A stretch of 64,000 nucleotides of DNA from JAAXHH01 sp965248395 (GTDB taxonomy: Bacteria > JAAXHH01): the NCBI GenBank assembly GCA_965248395.1, contig OZ252103.1:1488001-1552000 (forward strand). Reading direction: 5' to 3'. How positions within the stretch are numbered: the stretch's first letter is position 1; each line of letters begins with the position of its first letter. The position numbers and the translations under genes were made by a program. Below the pieces are notes generated by a model. The model saw only the letters and a program-made list of their open reading frames with translations, had not been told where the DNA came from and did no database searches. This document shows, one piece after another, positions 41,774 through 50,577 of the stretch.

Positions 41774-42154
41774 CTACCAGATCGCCCGCGAATAGAATTC
41801 GAGGATGGTGGCGTCCGATGTCACGAGCGGGCAGTTGTGCAACTTGGCCGTGGCAACGATCGTACAGTCGGCGGGATCCCTGTGATTCCAGTCCAGTTCG
41901 AGATTCCCGATCCAGGTCCGCACGTCGACGGGAAGCACTTCCACACGATCAATACGTTCCAGGTTTTCGGCGAAGTCCCGAATGGACAAAGGCAGCACGA
42001 GCTTGTCTTTTCTAACCTTGATGCCTATCTCCCAGATCGAGATCGAACTGAGGCAGACGCGGTCGGCATTCGTGATCGCCTGCTCTGCGGTTTGCGTCAG
42101 ACGTTCAGGATCCAGCGTCCAGAAAACCAGAGTCGACGTATCCAGTAAGACCAT
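41774..42154 (-). CDS. vapC: VapC-like PIN-domain toxin
   Basis: A 126-residue PIN-domain ribonuclease. The acidic site residues are Asp5 in LLDTSTLVFW, the Glu in SSISIWEIGIK, the Asp in NHRDPADCTIVATA and the last Asp in VTSDATI. VapC toxins cleave tRNA or rRNA. The start ATG shares one base with the antitoxin stop (TGATG), which couples translation so that the antitoxin comes first. The gene is convergent with the cupin gene, 2 bases apart. All four acidic residues are present, so it is probably active. Confidence 0.85.
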   Translation of the reverse strand: MVLLDTSTLVFWTLDPERLTQTAEQAITNADRVCLSSISIWEIGIKVRKDKLVLPLSIRDFAENLERIDRVEVLPVDVRTWIGNLELDWNHRDPADCTIVATAKLHNCPLVTSDATILEFYSRAIW

Positions 42155-42384
42155 CAGACTTCATCCCATTCTTCGCCGGTCGGCGTGTTGATGTCCTCAA
42201 GGTAGACGACCTTCCCCTGCACGCCTTCAAAAATCTCGTTTACCGTTTTCCTGGGCTTGATGGACTGCACGCGGAGCACGGGACGCCTGTTGTGCGTGAC
42301 GATCAATTCCTCGCCCGTTTCCTCGATTTCTCGAAATACCCGAAGCATGTTGGCTTTCAGCTTGCTCTTCGATATGACCGGCAT
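42154..42384 (-). CDS. Phd/YefM-type antitoxin
   Basis: A 76-residue antitoxin. The N-terminal DNA-binding part MPVISKSKLKANMLRVFREIEETGEELIVTHNRRPVLRVQ is the Phd/YefM fold, and the rest is the toxin-wrapping tail rich in acidic residues (YLEDINTPTGEEWDEV). CTGGAG lies 6 bp before the ATG. It should neutralise the VapC-like toxin encoded next and repress the operon through the palindrome just upstream. Confidence 0.8.
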   Translation of the reverse strand: MPVISKSKLKANMLRVFREIEETGEELIVTHNRRPVLRVQSIKPRKTVNEIFEGVQGKVVYLEDINTPTGEEWDEV

Positions 42385-42407
42385 GTGGACTCCAGTCTGT
42401 TTAGTAA

Positions 42408-42421
42408 ATGACTATAGTCAT
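42408..42421. promoter_or_regulatory. Operator palindrome of the VapC/Phd module
   Basis: Perfect 14-bp palindrome ATGACTATAGTCAT, 24 bases upstream of the antitoxin ATG, with a related TGACCATGGTTA 7 bp further out (42421-42432). On the minus strand the palindrome includes a TATAGT -10-like hexamer, so a bound antitoxin would block it. No good -35 box is seen. Confidence 0.55.
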
Positions 42422-42561
42422 GACCATGGTTATATTTCGCAGGATATCCTATGAGCAGTCAAGCGATTTTACTCATACTCGTCAACATAGAAGTCGAATT
42501 CCGTCCGATTATCCCGACGATAAGTATAGATACGATGTTCGGATTCGATGTGAAATATGGG

Positions 42562-42590
42562 TTGACAATCGACGTCCCGACGTCTAATAT
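42562..42590 (+). promoter_or_regulatory. Promoter of the DNA methyltransferase (leaderless transcript)
   Basis: TTGACA (42562-42567), 17-bp spacer, TAATAT (42585-42590). The ATG at 42597 is 7 bases after the -10 box, that is, at the expected transcription start. Confidence 0.7.
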
Positions 42591-42596
42591 AAAACT

Positions 42597-43742
42597 ATGG
42601 CTACTAACACCGAAAGATATGCTCCCGGTCGAGTACGAGATGCGATAATTCGGGTGATGAAACTAACGACAGAAGGTTTGTCTGCCAAACAGATCGCAGC
42701 GAGAGTAGCAAAGATAGAGGGCCACATGCCTGAGTCCTCGATCAGGTCATATCTTCGTCTGAACACTCCGGAGACATTTGTGCGTGAAAGGAGAGGGGTA
42801 TACCGCCTTAAGGTAGATCATGACAGCAGTCTGCAACGAACGATGTTCAGGAGTCCAACTTGGCAGAAACCCTTCAAGTTTGGATCGGCCACATTGTTTC
42901 ACAGTGAATGTTTGGATTGGCTGGATGCAAGGGATGACCAATCAATCCACGCCGTAGTTACCGATCCGCCTTACGGTCTGCAGGAATACACACCGAAAGA
43001 GCAGACGAAACTCCGTAACCGGAAGGGGGGGGTCTGGAGGATTCCTCCTGCATTCGATGGCCACGTTCGTTCGCCGTTACCAAGATTCACTACTTTAACC
43101 GATGAACAAAAACTTTATCTTCGGGAGTTTTTCTACATCTGGTCTCGTCTCCTGATCCCTAAGTTGGTTCCGGGCGCCAACGTGGTCGTTGCCTCCAATC
43201 CATTACTCTCCCACATTGTCGCCGGCGCTATTGCGGATGCGGGGCTTGAAAGGCGCGGCGACATCGTCAGGCTTGTTATGACCATGCGGGGCGGTGATCG
43301 GCCAAAAGCGGCACATGATGAATTCGAGGACGTCAGTGTGCTCCCCAGATCGATGTGGGAGCCATGGCTGCTATTCCGAAGGCCTGTGGAGGGAAGAGTA
43401 CAGGACAACCTCAGAAAATGGAAAACGGGAGGGTTTCGACGGCCGACTGGACTCAAGCCATTCGGAGATGTTATTCAATCTTCCCCGACAAGGAAGAATG
43501 AGAAGGCGATAGCACCACATCCCAGCCTTAAGCCACAATCCTTCTTACGGCGCCTCGTGAGGGGCGTTCTTCCACTTGGCGAGGGTATAGTCGTCGATCC
43601 CTTTGCCGGCGCTGGCTCTACGCTCGCGGCCGCTGAAGCAGTTGGGTACGAGTCAATCGGAATAGAAAAGGATTCTCTGTACTTCAACATGGCCAAGGAA
43701 GCACTGCAGCCACTAGCCGAGCTTGTGATTCAGCAGCCATAG
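42597..43742 (+). CDS. Beta-class DNA (N4-cytosine/N6-adenine) methyltransferase
   Basis: A 381-residue protein. Residues 10-75 form a winged-helix-like domain (DAIIRVMKLTTEGLSAKQIAARV) ending in RRGVYRL. The methyltransferase part has catalytic DPPYG at residues 123-127 and the SAM-binding DPFAGAGST at 334-342, the order of the beta class, with a final SIGIEKD. It should methylate a specific DNA sequence. No restriction enzyme gene is adjacent, so it may be an orphan. Base composition is visibly lower in GC than its neighbours, and it sits beside a toxin-antitoxin pair, which suggests transfer. The message is probably leaderless. Confidence 0.85.
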   Translation: MATNTERYAPGRVRDAIIRVMKLTTEGLSAKQIAARVAKIEGHMPESSIRSYLRLNTPETFVRERRGVYRLKVDHDSSLQRTMFRSPTWQKPFKFGSATLFHSECLDWLDARDDQSIHAVVTDPPYGLQEYTPKEQTKLRNRKGGVWRIPPAFDGHVRSPLPRFTTLTDEQKLYLREFFYIWSRLLIPKLVPGANVVVASNPLLSHIVAGAIADAGLERRGDIVRLVMTMRGGDRPKAAHDEFEDVSVLPRSMWEPWLLFRRPVEGRVQDNLRKWKTGGFRRPTGLKPFGDVIQSSPTRKNEKAIAPHPSLKPQSFLRRLVRGVLPLGEGIVVDPFAGAGSTLAAAEAVGYESIGIEKDSLYFNMAKEALQPLAELVIQQP

Positions 43743-43747
43743 ATACC

Positions 43748-44902
43748 CTACACGTCCACGGGCATTAGATCCAGGGCGAGGTCGCGGAATCCCTTCACCC
43801 GGTGGAGGGTGACCAGGTTGGTGTCGTGCTGGTTCTTGCCGCCGCGGGCGGTCCGGGCAACGACAAGAAGATCGTCCCCGGAGACCACCTGCGAGGCGTA
43901 GCTGAAGGATTCCATCATGCTTTTGCTCATGGCCACGCAGCCGGCCTGGAACCAGTTCAGGGCGTCCACGCTGTACATGAGCATCAGGATGCGCCGCTCG
44001 TTGCCCGGAGGTCCGCTGTAGCCGATGCTCCGAAGGGGATCACGATCCTGCCACGGGTTCGTGGACAGGGTTACGGTGGTCCAGTACAGGCCGCCCACCT
44101 CGTCGTGGACGATCTGGAACTTGCACTGGGCGCCGGGCATGGGGTGGTACTGGAGGAACCGGTAGTCCAGGTTCCAGCCATCATCCTCGACCCGTCCGAT
44201 GGAGGCCAGGCTAGACGTCGAGTGACCGTCGACGATCGTGCGCATGATCATCCTGATTTCGCCGTCCACCAACACGATATTGCCTTCCAGGAAGCTGTCG
44301 GCGGGCACTTTGTCTTCCAGGCTTTCCGGGTACATCCGTTGCGAAAGCACGTCGGGAATGCCCGGGAACCGGACGTGATTCGACATACGCCAGGCCGCCG
44401 GGTCCAGCAGGTCCCGCGACAGATCGCCGGCCACCACCAGCGAATTCCAATCGCTTCGGCTGGGCGCATCGCAGGTTTCGAAGGCGCGGTAGGCGTAGCC
44501 GTTGTGGATCAGCACCGGCGTAGGCGCGCAGTGGTGCTTGCCTTCGAAAAGCGTGACAGGTCCTTCCCAGGTGCAGCCGCCGTCCCGGGACCGGCCGATG
44601 ATGATATCCCGGCTCTTCCTCCTGTTGCCGATGAGATAGGCGTCGTCCTCGTGGGTCCAGATGGTCGCCCAGATGAAGTCCTGGCAGGACGCCATGGTCC
44701 AGGAGGCTCCGTCGTCGTCGCTGATCAGCACCTCGGTAGCATTCGGCACCGCTTCCTTGTACGGCTTGGGACGAAACCACTCGTAACTTGCCAGTAGACG
44801 TCCCGAGCGCATCCGTGCGATCGACGGTGAGCCCGCATACACGTTTTCCGGATCGGGCGATGACGCCAGAACGAAATAATCCTCGGATAGCATTAGGTTC
44901 AT
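43748..44902 (-). CDS. Sialidase-superfamily (BNR-repeat) protein
   Basis: A 384-residue predicted six-bladed propeller without a signal peptide. Asp-box-like motifs are SDDDGASW and SRDGGCTWEGP (S-x-D-x-G-x-T/S-W). An RMRSGRLLASYEW segment follows the N-terminal Arg region, and FLEGNIVLVDGEIRMIMRT and MYSVDALNWF mark later blades. The family covers sialidases and other glycosidases, and many members have unknown substrates. GGAGG lies 9 bp before the ATG, with a good promoter upstream. It is convergent with the methyltransferase, 5 bases apart. True sialidase activity is uncertain. Confidence 0.75.
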   Translation of the reverse strand: MNLMLSEDYFVLASSPDPENVYAGSPSIARMRSGRLLASYEWFRPKPYKEAVPNATEVLISDDDGASWTMASCQDFIWATIWTHEDDAYLIGNRRKSRDIIIGRSRDGGCTWEGPVTLFEGKHHCAPTPVLIHNGYAYRAFETCDAPSRSDWNSLVVAGDLSRDLLDPAAWRMSNHVRFPGIPDVLSQRMYPESLEDKVPADSFLEGNIVLVDGEIRMIMRTIVDGHSTSSLASIGRVEDDGWNLDYRFLQYHPMPGAQCKFQIVHDEVGGLYWTTVTLSTNPWQDRDPLRSIGYSGPPGNERRILMLMYSVDALNWFQAGCVAMSKSMMESFSYASQVVSGDDLLVVARTARGGKNQHDTNLVTLHRVKGFRDLALDLMPVDV

Positions 44903-44937
44903 GAATCCAAACCTCCGGTAATTGGGATGAACAATCG

Positions 44938-44966
44938 ATTCTACCCGGAGGGAATGTGATTGTCAA
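44938..44966 (-). promoter_or_regulatory. Promoter of the sialidase-like gene
   Basis: TTGACA (44966-44961), 17-bp spacer, TAGAAT (44943-44938) on the minus strand; start near 44931, about 30 bases before the ATG. Confidence 0.65.
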
Positions 44967-45035
44967 CTGGAAGGTTCGGCGTTCCGGACCCCTGGAAACT
45001 CCTGCCGATTCTTTCCCCAAATCACCATATAGCAC

Positions 45036-45065
45036 TTGATCTGAATCGCTCCCTCCCTGTATCAT
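45036..45065 (+). promoter_or_regulatory. Possible promoter of the molybdoenzyme gene
   Basis: TTGATC (45036-45041), 18-bp spacer, TATCAT (45060-45065); weaker than the other promoters in the window. Confidence 0.35.
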
Positions 45066-45128
45066 AGCACTGATCACCTCAAAACCGAACTGAACGAATT
45101 GAACCGGGTCTGCCAGGAGGTTACAAAT

Positions 45129-46310
45129 ATGGCTGGGAAACCAAACCTGTCCCGTCGGGACGTACTGATAAGGGGCGGGATCGCGGCGGCCGGCATGACG
45201 CTGCTGCCTTCTCACGTACTGGCCCAGTTGACCCAATTGGCAAGGGACGAGACGCCCGTAGACTGGATCGATACATTCGGGCCTCCTCAAAGTCCCGATT
45301 TCGTCCTTCTGGACTGGAACGGGCTCGAGTCGTGGATAACGCCCGTGGACCAGTTCTTTTCGGCGAGACACTATCTCGAACCGACCGTAGACGCGGCGAA
45401 CTACAGCCTCGAGGTCACGGGCGCCGTGAAGCAGAAGCTTTCCCTCAGCCTGGATGAAATCAAGTCGATGCCGGGCAAGGACGTTGACTTTACCCTGGAA
45501 TGTTCGGGCAACCGGGGCTTCCCCGTATTCCGGGGCGGCGTGTACAATGCCCGGTGGACCGGCACGCCGCTGGCGCCGATCCTCGAACGGGCGGGCGTAT
45601 GGGACAACGGCATCGAGGTGGTTTTCTTCGGGCACGACGAGGGAGAAGAAAACATCACGCCGACCCGCGCCGAACCGGTGACGATGAAGCAGAACTTCGC
45701 CCGGTCGCTGACGATGGCACAGGCCATGGATCCGGACATACTGCTGTGCTACGAAGTGAACGGCCAAACGCTGCCGCCGAAGCATGGATTCCCCCTGCGC
45801 CTCATCGTCCCCGGCTGGTACGGCATCAGCCAGGTGAAATGGCTGAAACGCATCGAAGTGCGCACGACCCGGTACATGGGCAGGTTCATTTCGCGGGACT
45901 ACGTCACGATCCGCGAAGAGACCTACAACGGGGAAACCGTCTGGCGGCAGGAGTCCGTTGGCCGGGGCCGTATCAACTCCGTCACCGCCCGGGTCACCCG
46001 GGTCGGCCCCCTGCACCGGATTTACGGTGCGGCCTGGGGTGAACCGCTCAGGGAAGTCCAGGTGCGTATCGACGACGGTCCCTGGCAGACGGCCGAGATG
46101 ATCGAGGGGCAGGACGCCGAGTACGCCTGGAAGTTCTGGCGGCTGGACTGGGACAGGCCCTCCGCCGGCGAGCATACGATCACGTCGCGGGGTGTAACGA
46201 CTGCCGGCACGGTACAGCCGACGCCGGACGATCCCTACCTGGCGGGTAAGCGTACCTACTGGGAAAGCAACGGACAGGTGACCCGGACCGTGCGGACATT
46301 TGAAAGCTAG
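45129..46310 (+). CDS. Sulfite-oxidase-family molybdopterin enzyme, Tat-exported
   Basis: A 393-residue protein. The N-terminus is a twin-arginine signal (NLSRRDVLIRGGIAAAG, cleaved near VLAQ). The molybdopterin domain has the Mo-ligand Cys125 in LECSGNRGFPVF (CxGNR is diagnostic) and HGFPLRLIVPGWYG. The C-terminal dimerisation domain follows from about residue 270 (INSVTARVTRVGPL). The family oxidises sulfite or reduces sulfoxides with a bis-oxo Mo centre. I chose the ATG at 45129 because AGGAGG is 8 bp upstream; a TTG 30 bases earlier is also in frame. No cytochrome partner gene is adjacent. Periplasmic location is inferred. Confidence 0.9.
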   Translation: MAGKPNLSRRDVLIRGGIAAAGMTLLPSHVLAQLTQLARDETPVDWIDTFGPPQSPDFVLLDWNGLESWITPVDQFFSARHYLEPTVDAANYSLEVTGAVKQKLSLSLDEIKSMPGKDVDFTLECSGNRGFPVFRGGVYNARWTGTPLAPILERAGVWDNGIEVVFFGHDEGEENITPTRAEPVTMKQNFARSLTMAQAMDPDILLCYEVNGQTLPPKHGFPLRLIVPGWYGISQVKWLKRIEVRTTRYMGRFISRDYVTIREETYNGETVWRQESVGRGRINSVTARVTRVGPLHRIYGAAWGEPLREVQVRIDDGPWQTAEMIEGQDAEYAWKFWRLDWDRPSAGEHTITSRGVTTAGTVQPTPDDPYLAGKRTYWESNGQVTRTVRTFES

Positions 46311-46328
46311 GGACATTTTTCTCGATCC

Positions 46329-47441
46329 ATGATCATCGACGCCCACGCGTACTGTTTCCCGCCGGGAGGCGCGAAAGCCGGGTACGGAGAAGCCCGTGAA
46401 CACCTGCGGTGGATGCAGGCGGAACACGCGGCCCATCACCAGCCAGCATGGCGCGTGCGGGACCGTGCCCCCGCCTCTTCGAAGGAGATCGGTCCGAAGG
46501 CTCCGGGCGACTGGTCCACGTTGCCCGACGTGGATTTCCGGGTCGACCGTTCGCTCGGACGGGTGGTGTGGACGATCGATGGCGAAGACTACACCAAGCA
46601 GTTCTACCCGCCCCACCTGCATAACCTGGAATACACGCCAGACAGCCTGATCGCCGAGATGGACTACGCCGGCGTGGACGTCGCGCTGTTGCATACCAAT
46701 CCCATGCTGGGCCGCGACAGCGCATTCCAGGCCGACTGTGTCGCCGCCTATCCCGACCGGCTGTTCTCCATGGCGCCCGTCGACGAGTGGCGTATCGCCG
46801 GAGAAACGGACGGGGCGATCGGAGCACTCGACCGGGCCGTGCACACCCACGGGTTGCACGCCGTCAAATTCAACGCCACGCTGGCCTATCGCAGCAGCGG
46901 TGAACGATGGAGCGGCGGTACCTATCGCCCGTTCTGGGAAGCCGTGGAAACCATGAAGGTCCCGGTTTTCTTCACGTTAGGCGCCGGGCCGGTACTCGGC
47001 TACCATGCCGATCTCGCGCGGGGTTACCTGGACGAGTTGCGGGTGCTCATGGAATGGATGGACAGGCACCCCGATACAATCTGCAGCATCACCCACGGTT
47101 TCCCCTGGCGCATGTTTATCGACGGCGACCGCCTGGTGCTGCCGGATGACCTGTGGCGGCCCTTCGAGAACCCCAACCTCAGCCTGGAAGTATGCTTTCC
47201 CGTGCGTATCGGCGACCTGTACGACTATCCCTACCGCGAGGTCTGGCCGGCGCTGGAAGAGATGGTGGATCGGATCGACGCCGACCGGCTGCTCTGGGGT
47301 ACGGATATGCCCTTTCAAAACCGGTTCTGCACCTACCGGCAGTCCCGAGACTGGATCGAGAAGTACGCCGGCTTTCTCGACGAAGCGGCCCTGGCCGCGA
47401 TCATGGGCGGCACCGCCCGTCGAATACTGGGTATAGATTGA
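46329..47441 (+). CDS. Amidohydrolase-2 family (TIM-barrel) hydrolase
   Basis: A 370-residue protein starting MIIDAHAYCFPPGG, where DAHAY replaces the common DxHxH metal motif. Later landmarks are ALLHTNPMLG, HGLHAVKFNA (metal-site Lys/His region), ITHGFPW and LLWGTDMPFQ with the conserved final Asp. The amidohydrolase_2 family includes decarboxylases and lactone hydrolases of aromatic or sugar acids. It starts 18 bases after the molybdoenzyme stop, so both may be one operon. The substrate is unknown. Confidence 0.8.
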   Translation: MIIDAHAYCFPPGGAKAGYGEAREHLRWMQAEHAAHHQPAWRVRDRAPASSKEIGPKAPGDWSTLPDVDFRVDRSLGRVVWTIDGEDYTKQFYPPHLHNLEYTPDSLIAEMDYAGVDVALLHTNPMLGRDSAFQADCVAAYPDRLFSMAPVDEWRIAGETDGAIGALDRAVHTHGLHAVKFNATLAYRSSGERWSGGTYRPFWEAVETMKVPVFFTLGAGPVLGYHADLARGYLDELRVLMEWMDRHPDTICSITHGFPWRMFIDGDRLVLPDDLWRPFENPNLSLEVCFPVRIGDLYDYPYREVWPALEEMVDRIDADRLLWGTDMPFQNRFCTYRQSRDWIEKYAGFLDEAALAAIMGGTARRILGID

Positions 47442-47449
47442 CGGGATGG

Positions 47450-47465
47450 TCCGCCGTACGGCGGA
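47450..47465. repeat. Perfect 16-bp palindrome TCCGCCGTACGGCGGA
   Basis: Lies 8 bases after the amidohydrolase stop and 85 bases before mannonate dehydratase. As RNA it could form an 8-bp hairpin, but no T-tract follows. It may be an operator or a weak terminator. Confidence 0.5.
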
Positions 47466-47549
47466 ATCCGGCGTCCGGGGCCCCAGTTAACATCTAACAA
47501 TATTCGAGCAGTACCTTGAACCGCAGGTTTACATAAACCGGAGGATTCC

Positions 47550-48536
47550 ATGCACGTCGGTACCCAGCAGTTCAGCACGGCTGACGAAGACCTGGAGTAT
47601 CTCGCCCGTCACGGTGTTTTCAACAAGAACGAGAACAACATCACCTTTCACCGGGAATACGGGTGGGACGTGGAGGAACTGGCGCAGAAGAAGGAGAAGT
47701 GCGCGGGTTTCGGGATCGACATGGAGATGGTCGCCCTACCCGTGGCGCAGCTTAACGTGAACGGCGGCCAGGTGCCCAACTACATGCTGGGCAACTACGA
47801 AGAAGGCGACAAGGAAATCGATCTCGTTTGCAACATGATCCGCCAGGCTTCGGAAGCCGGCATTCCCGCGGTGAAGTACTTCCTGTGCGAGATGGAGAAC
47901 CAGCGGACCGAGAGCGTTCCCCCCGGCCGCGGCAGTTCGATCTACAGCACCTGGGACCTGGAAAAGGCGAAGGACATGCCGCCGAGGTACGACGAGCCCG
48001 TGACCGCCGAAACGAACTGGGCCCGGATCACCTACTACCTGGAGCGGGTGGCGCCCGTGGCGACCGAGTGCAAGGTCCGCATGGCCTGCCATCCCTGCGA
48101 CCCGTGGCTGCCGCCCGGCTTTCGCTGCGTGGACCGCGTGCTCGGCGGCTTCGATGGATTCAAACGCTTCATCGAAATCTGCCCCAGTCCCTACCACGGC
48201 GTCAACCTGTGCCTCGGCTGCATGGCGGAGAGTTCCCTGGATCCCCGCAACGACGTGCCGGAGATCATCCGCTATTTAGGCTCGCGCAACAAGATCTTCC
48301 TCTGTCATTTCCGCAACATCGTGGGCGGGCGCAACAAGTTCCAGGAGGTCTGGCCCGATGAAGGCGTGATGAACATGCACCGCAACATGCAGGCGCTCAA
48401 AGAGGTCGGCTATGACCACATGTGCGTGCCGGACCACGCGCCGGGACACAGGGACCCGGACAGTTCCCGGCAGGCTTTCGCTTACGAGTTCGGGTATATC
48501 CAGGCGATGGTCCAGGCGGTGATGGACGAGGGGTAG
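47550..48536 (+). CDS. uxuA: Mannonate dehydratase (UxuA-like)
   Basis: A 328-residue TIM-barrel enzyme of the xylose-isomerase-like fold. It has the family MACHPCDPWLPPGFRC block (compare HPDDPP), VNLCLGCMAES with a metal-site Cys, KIFLCHFRNIVGG (metal His) and a late GYDHMCVPDHAPGHRD segment. It dehydrates D-mannonate to 2-keto-3-deoxygluconate in hexuronate catabolism. The CxxDP replaces the more common HPDDP. CCGGAGG lies 7 bp before the ATG. It may feed KDG to aldolases such as those at the start of the window, though they are far away. Confidence 0.8.
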   Translation: MHVGTQQFSTADEDLEYLARHGVFNKNENNITFHREYGWDVEELAQKKEKCAGFGIDMEMVALPVAQLNVNGGQVPNYMLGNYEEGDKEIDLVCNMIRQASEAGIPAVKYFLCEMENQRTESVPPGRGSSIYSTWDLEKAKDMPPRYDEPVTAETNWARITYYLERVAPVATECKVRMACHPCDPWLPPGFRCVDRVLGGFDGFKRFIEICPSPYHGVNLCLGCMAESSLDPRNDVPEIIRYLGSRNKIFLCHFRNIVGGRNKFQEVWPDEGVMNMHRNMQALKEVGYDHMCVPDHAPGHRDPDSSRQAFAYEFGYIQAMVQAVMDEG

Positions 48537-48615
48537 GATGCTGTTTGGCCTGGCTCGGGCAATCGACAGGAGGTGAGCCAAAAAGCATGGCGGTCCTGTC
48601 TTCGCCATGCCACGG

Positions 48616-50373
48616 TCAAATCTGCCACTCGATCAGTTGCTGGTCCTGTTTCAGGCGCGCGCGCTGGTGCTGGGCGGCAATGAAGATGTCTTCCAACCTG
48701 GGCGTGTCGACTTCGAGCCCCGGCAGGGAGTACAGCGCTTCCATGAAAAACCGGTCCTCCTGCGGCGATTGGACCCATGCATGCCGCCACCATTCCAGCA
48801 TGCGGTCTCGAGCGTCGGCCATGGCGCTGGAGGAGGGCAGTCGGTCGCTCTTGCTGAGGTTGATGTTGTCGCGGGCGGGCAGCAGGTTCCAGAGATCGTT
48901 GTTACGCCAGCGCGCCCACGGAAAACAGTGGTCGATGTGCGGAGCGGTTCGAATACGCGCTGCGGACCAGACGCAGGTGAGCGCGAATCCGTCATCGCGC
49001 AACTGCTTCGCCCGTTCGAGGGCATTGCTGGTGTCGTAGCGGCTTTCGGTCCATTCGAACGGGTCGTTTGTTGCCGTTTCGGTCCCGCATTCCCGGACCA
49101 GGGCGGCAGATTGGTCGGTGTTGGTTGTCCACCGCGTAGCGCTGCGCAGGTTTGCCAAGCCATCCCAATTCGAAGTCAGTTGCCGCCATTCCCGTATGAT
49201 GACCGGATCCAGCCAGCAGGCGAACTGACCGAGCGCCTGCCATAGCAATGCGGGAATCCTGAAGCGGCCGAACTGCGTCAGGTATTCGCGCGACAGAACG
49301 ATGGGCCGGGCGGTCGTCCGCGCCCTGGAATACCCGGATTCGAACAACTGTCGGTTGCCGGAAGCTGGATATGTGATGTAGCGTACCGGCATCCGCTCGA
49401 TATTCTCGCAGGCGTCGTTTATGGCGCGGGTAAGGATGACGGCCCGGTCCGAATCAAACCTGGCGCCTAGCCGAAGGTCGAAAGGCGAGACGTCCCCAAG
49501 ACGGTAGAACGCGTCCTTTGCCCAGCCATATCCGCCCGGTCCCGAAGGGCGTTGCGGCAGTCGATGATGCAGGACCAGGGGCAGGTATTGCTTCAGCCAG
49601 TACAGACCGACGGCACCGAAGGGGATTTCCACGTAGTCGTCCGTGCGATTGATGACCAGCCCCGGCGCCGTTTCAGCGAGTCGCACCAGGGTCCGAAGCA
49701 GCCCCAGCTTGTAGGTCGAAGACTTGTTGTCGTTCACGATCACGTGGCGCAGCAGCGGCAGGCTGCCGGTGCCATCGTCCGGAATGGCGAAGACCAGCGA
49801 TTCCCAATGTATGCCGGGGCGCGTCAGGTCCGGCTGCGTCGAGTGGCTGCGCAGCGCGATGGCTCGGCGGTTGGCAAAACCGATTAGTTCCTCTGCCGAA
49901 GTGTCATGAAATCCCCGGGTGGCATTTTCCGCAGCGTCTCCGCCGCGTCGCAGCGTGAACACCAGCAGTCCGGATGGACTGAGCAGCTCGGAAAGGATGC
50001 GGAACGCCCGTTCACGGACCTTCGGCGCCACGTGCATCCACACGGCGCTCAGCAGAATCAGGTCGAACCGCCGACCGAGCGCGCGCAGAACCCGCAGATC
50101 CGGCAGCGCATCGTTCATCCAGACCACGCGTGGATGGGAGCGTTCCGCAGCGAGGTTCCGCAACGCGCTCGGTTCCACCGCCACGACTTCCCATCCCCTG
50201 GCCGCAAGCCAGTTGGCATCGCGTCCCGAACCGGCGCCGATGTCGCAGGCGAATCCAGGTTCTTCACGCAGGTGCGCCGGCGCCCAGTCTGCGTGGACGT
50301 CGGCAGGGTCGACTCCGTCATACTGGGCGAGGAGGGCATCGGGGTTGAGGTCGTAGTAGCTGGTGCTGCTCAT
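48616..50373 (-). CDS. SAM-dependent methyltransferase-HNH endonuclease fusion
   Basis: A 585-residue protein. The N-terminal class I methyltransferase domain has motif I DIGAGSGRD at residues 44-52, VVAVEPS as motif II and DLILLSAVWMHV further on. A long middle region of about 250 residues carries an LYWLKQYLPLVL segment. The C-terminal part has an HNH motif from about residue 479: HIDHCFPWARW, then NNDLWNLLPARDNINLSKSDRLP, with the usual Asn-Leu-x-Pro spacing. I chose the ATG at 50373 because domain homology starts there; the frame is open to 50490. Methylating and nuclease modules in one chain suggest DNA or RNA modification, repair or defence. I do not recognise a named system. Confidence 0.75.
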   Translation of the reverse strand: MSSTSYYDLNPDALLAQYDGVDPADVHADWAPAHLREEPGFACDIGAGSGRDANWLAARGWEVVAVEPSALRNLAAERSHPRVVWMNDALPDLRVLRALGRRFDLILLSAVWMHVAPKVRERAFRILSELLSPSGLLVFTLRRGGDAAENATRGFHDTSAEELIGFANRRAIALRSHSTQPDLTRPGIHWESLVFAIPDDGTGSLPLLRHVIVNDNKSSTYKLGLLRTLVRLAETAPGLVINRTDDYVEIPFGAVGLYWLKQYLPLVLHHRLPQRPSGPGGYGWAKDAFYRLGDVSPFDLRLGARFDSDRAVILTRAINDACENIERMPVRYITYPASGNRQLFESGYSRARTTARPIVLSREYLTQFGRFRIPALLWQALGQFACWLDPVIIREWRQLTSNWDGLANLRSATRWTTNTDQSAALVRECGTETATNDPFEWTESRYDTSNALERAKQLRDDGFALTCVWSAARIRTAPHIDHCFPWARWRNNDLWNLLPARDNINLSKSDRLPSSSAMADARDRMLEWWRHAWVQSPQEDRFFMEALYSLPGLEVDTPRLEDIFIAAQHQRARLKQDQQLIEWQI

Positions 50374-50549
50374 ACGGATAGGCAAGACTGTCGCGTGTAG
50401 CCAGGATAGGCCTGGTTGGACTGATTGGCGTTTTCCCGCTTCATGCGGGCGTGCATTCATTCTTGCCGGGAATCCTGCGCACGCGCGCACGGTACAGTCG
50501 GGAAAACGGTTGAATATCCCATGTCGAAGCCATAATCTATGATCATGCC

Positions 50550-50577
50550 ATTATAGTCGGAAGGCGCGAGATGTCAA
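50550..50577 (-). promoter_or_regulatory. Consensus promoter of the methyltransferase-HNH gene
   Basis: TTGACA (50577-50572), 16-bp spacer, TATAAT (50555-50550): both hexamers perfect on the minus strand, the strongest promoter in the window. The leader to the chosen ATG is about 170 bases. Confidence 0.75.

Noticed and set aside
42451..42648. 65-codon frame starting just before the methyltransferase
   Set aside because: It would overlap both the methyltransferase promoter and its start in another frame, and has no recognisable features.
44211..46859. 882-codon open frame on the minus strand opposite the molybdoenzyme and amidohydrolase
   Set aside because: It runs antisense to two genes with full family signatures and reads through into the sialidase-like gene in another frame; no domain of its own.
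47442..47549. Promoter for mannonate dehydratase at TTAACA...TACCTT
   Set aside because: The spacer is 19 bp and the -35 is imperfect, weaker than the other sites, so it was not listed.
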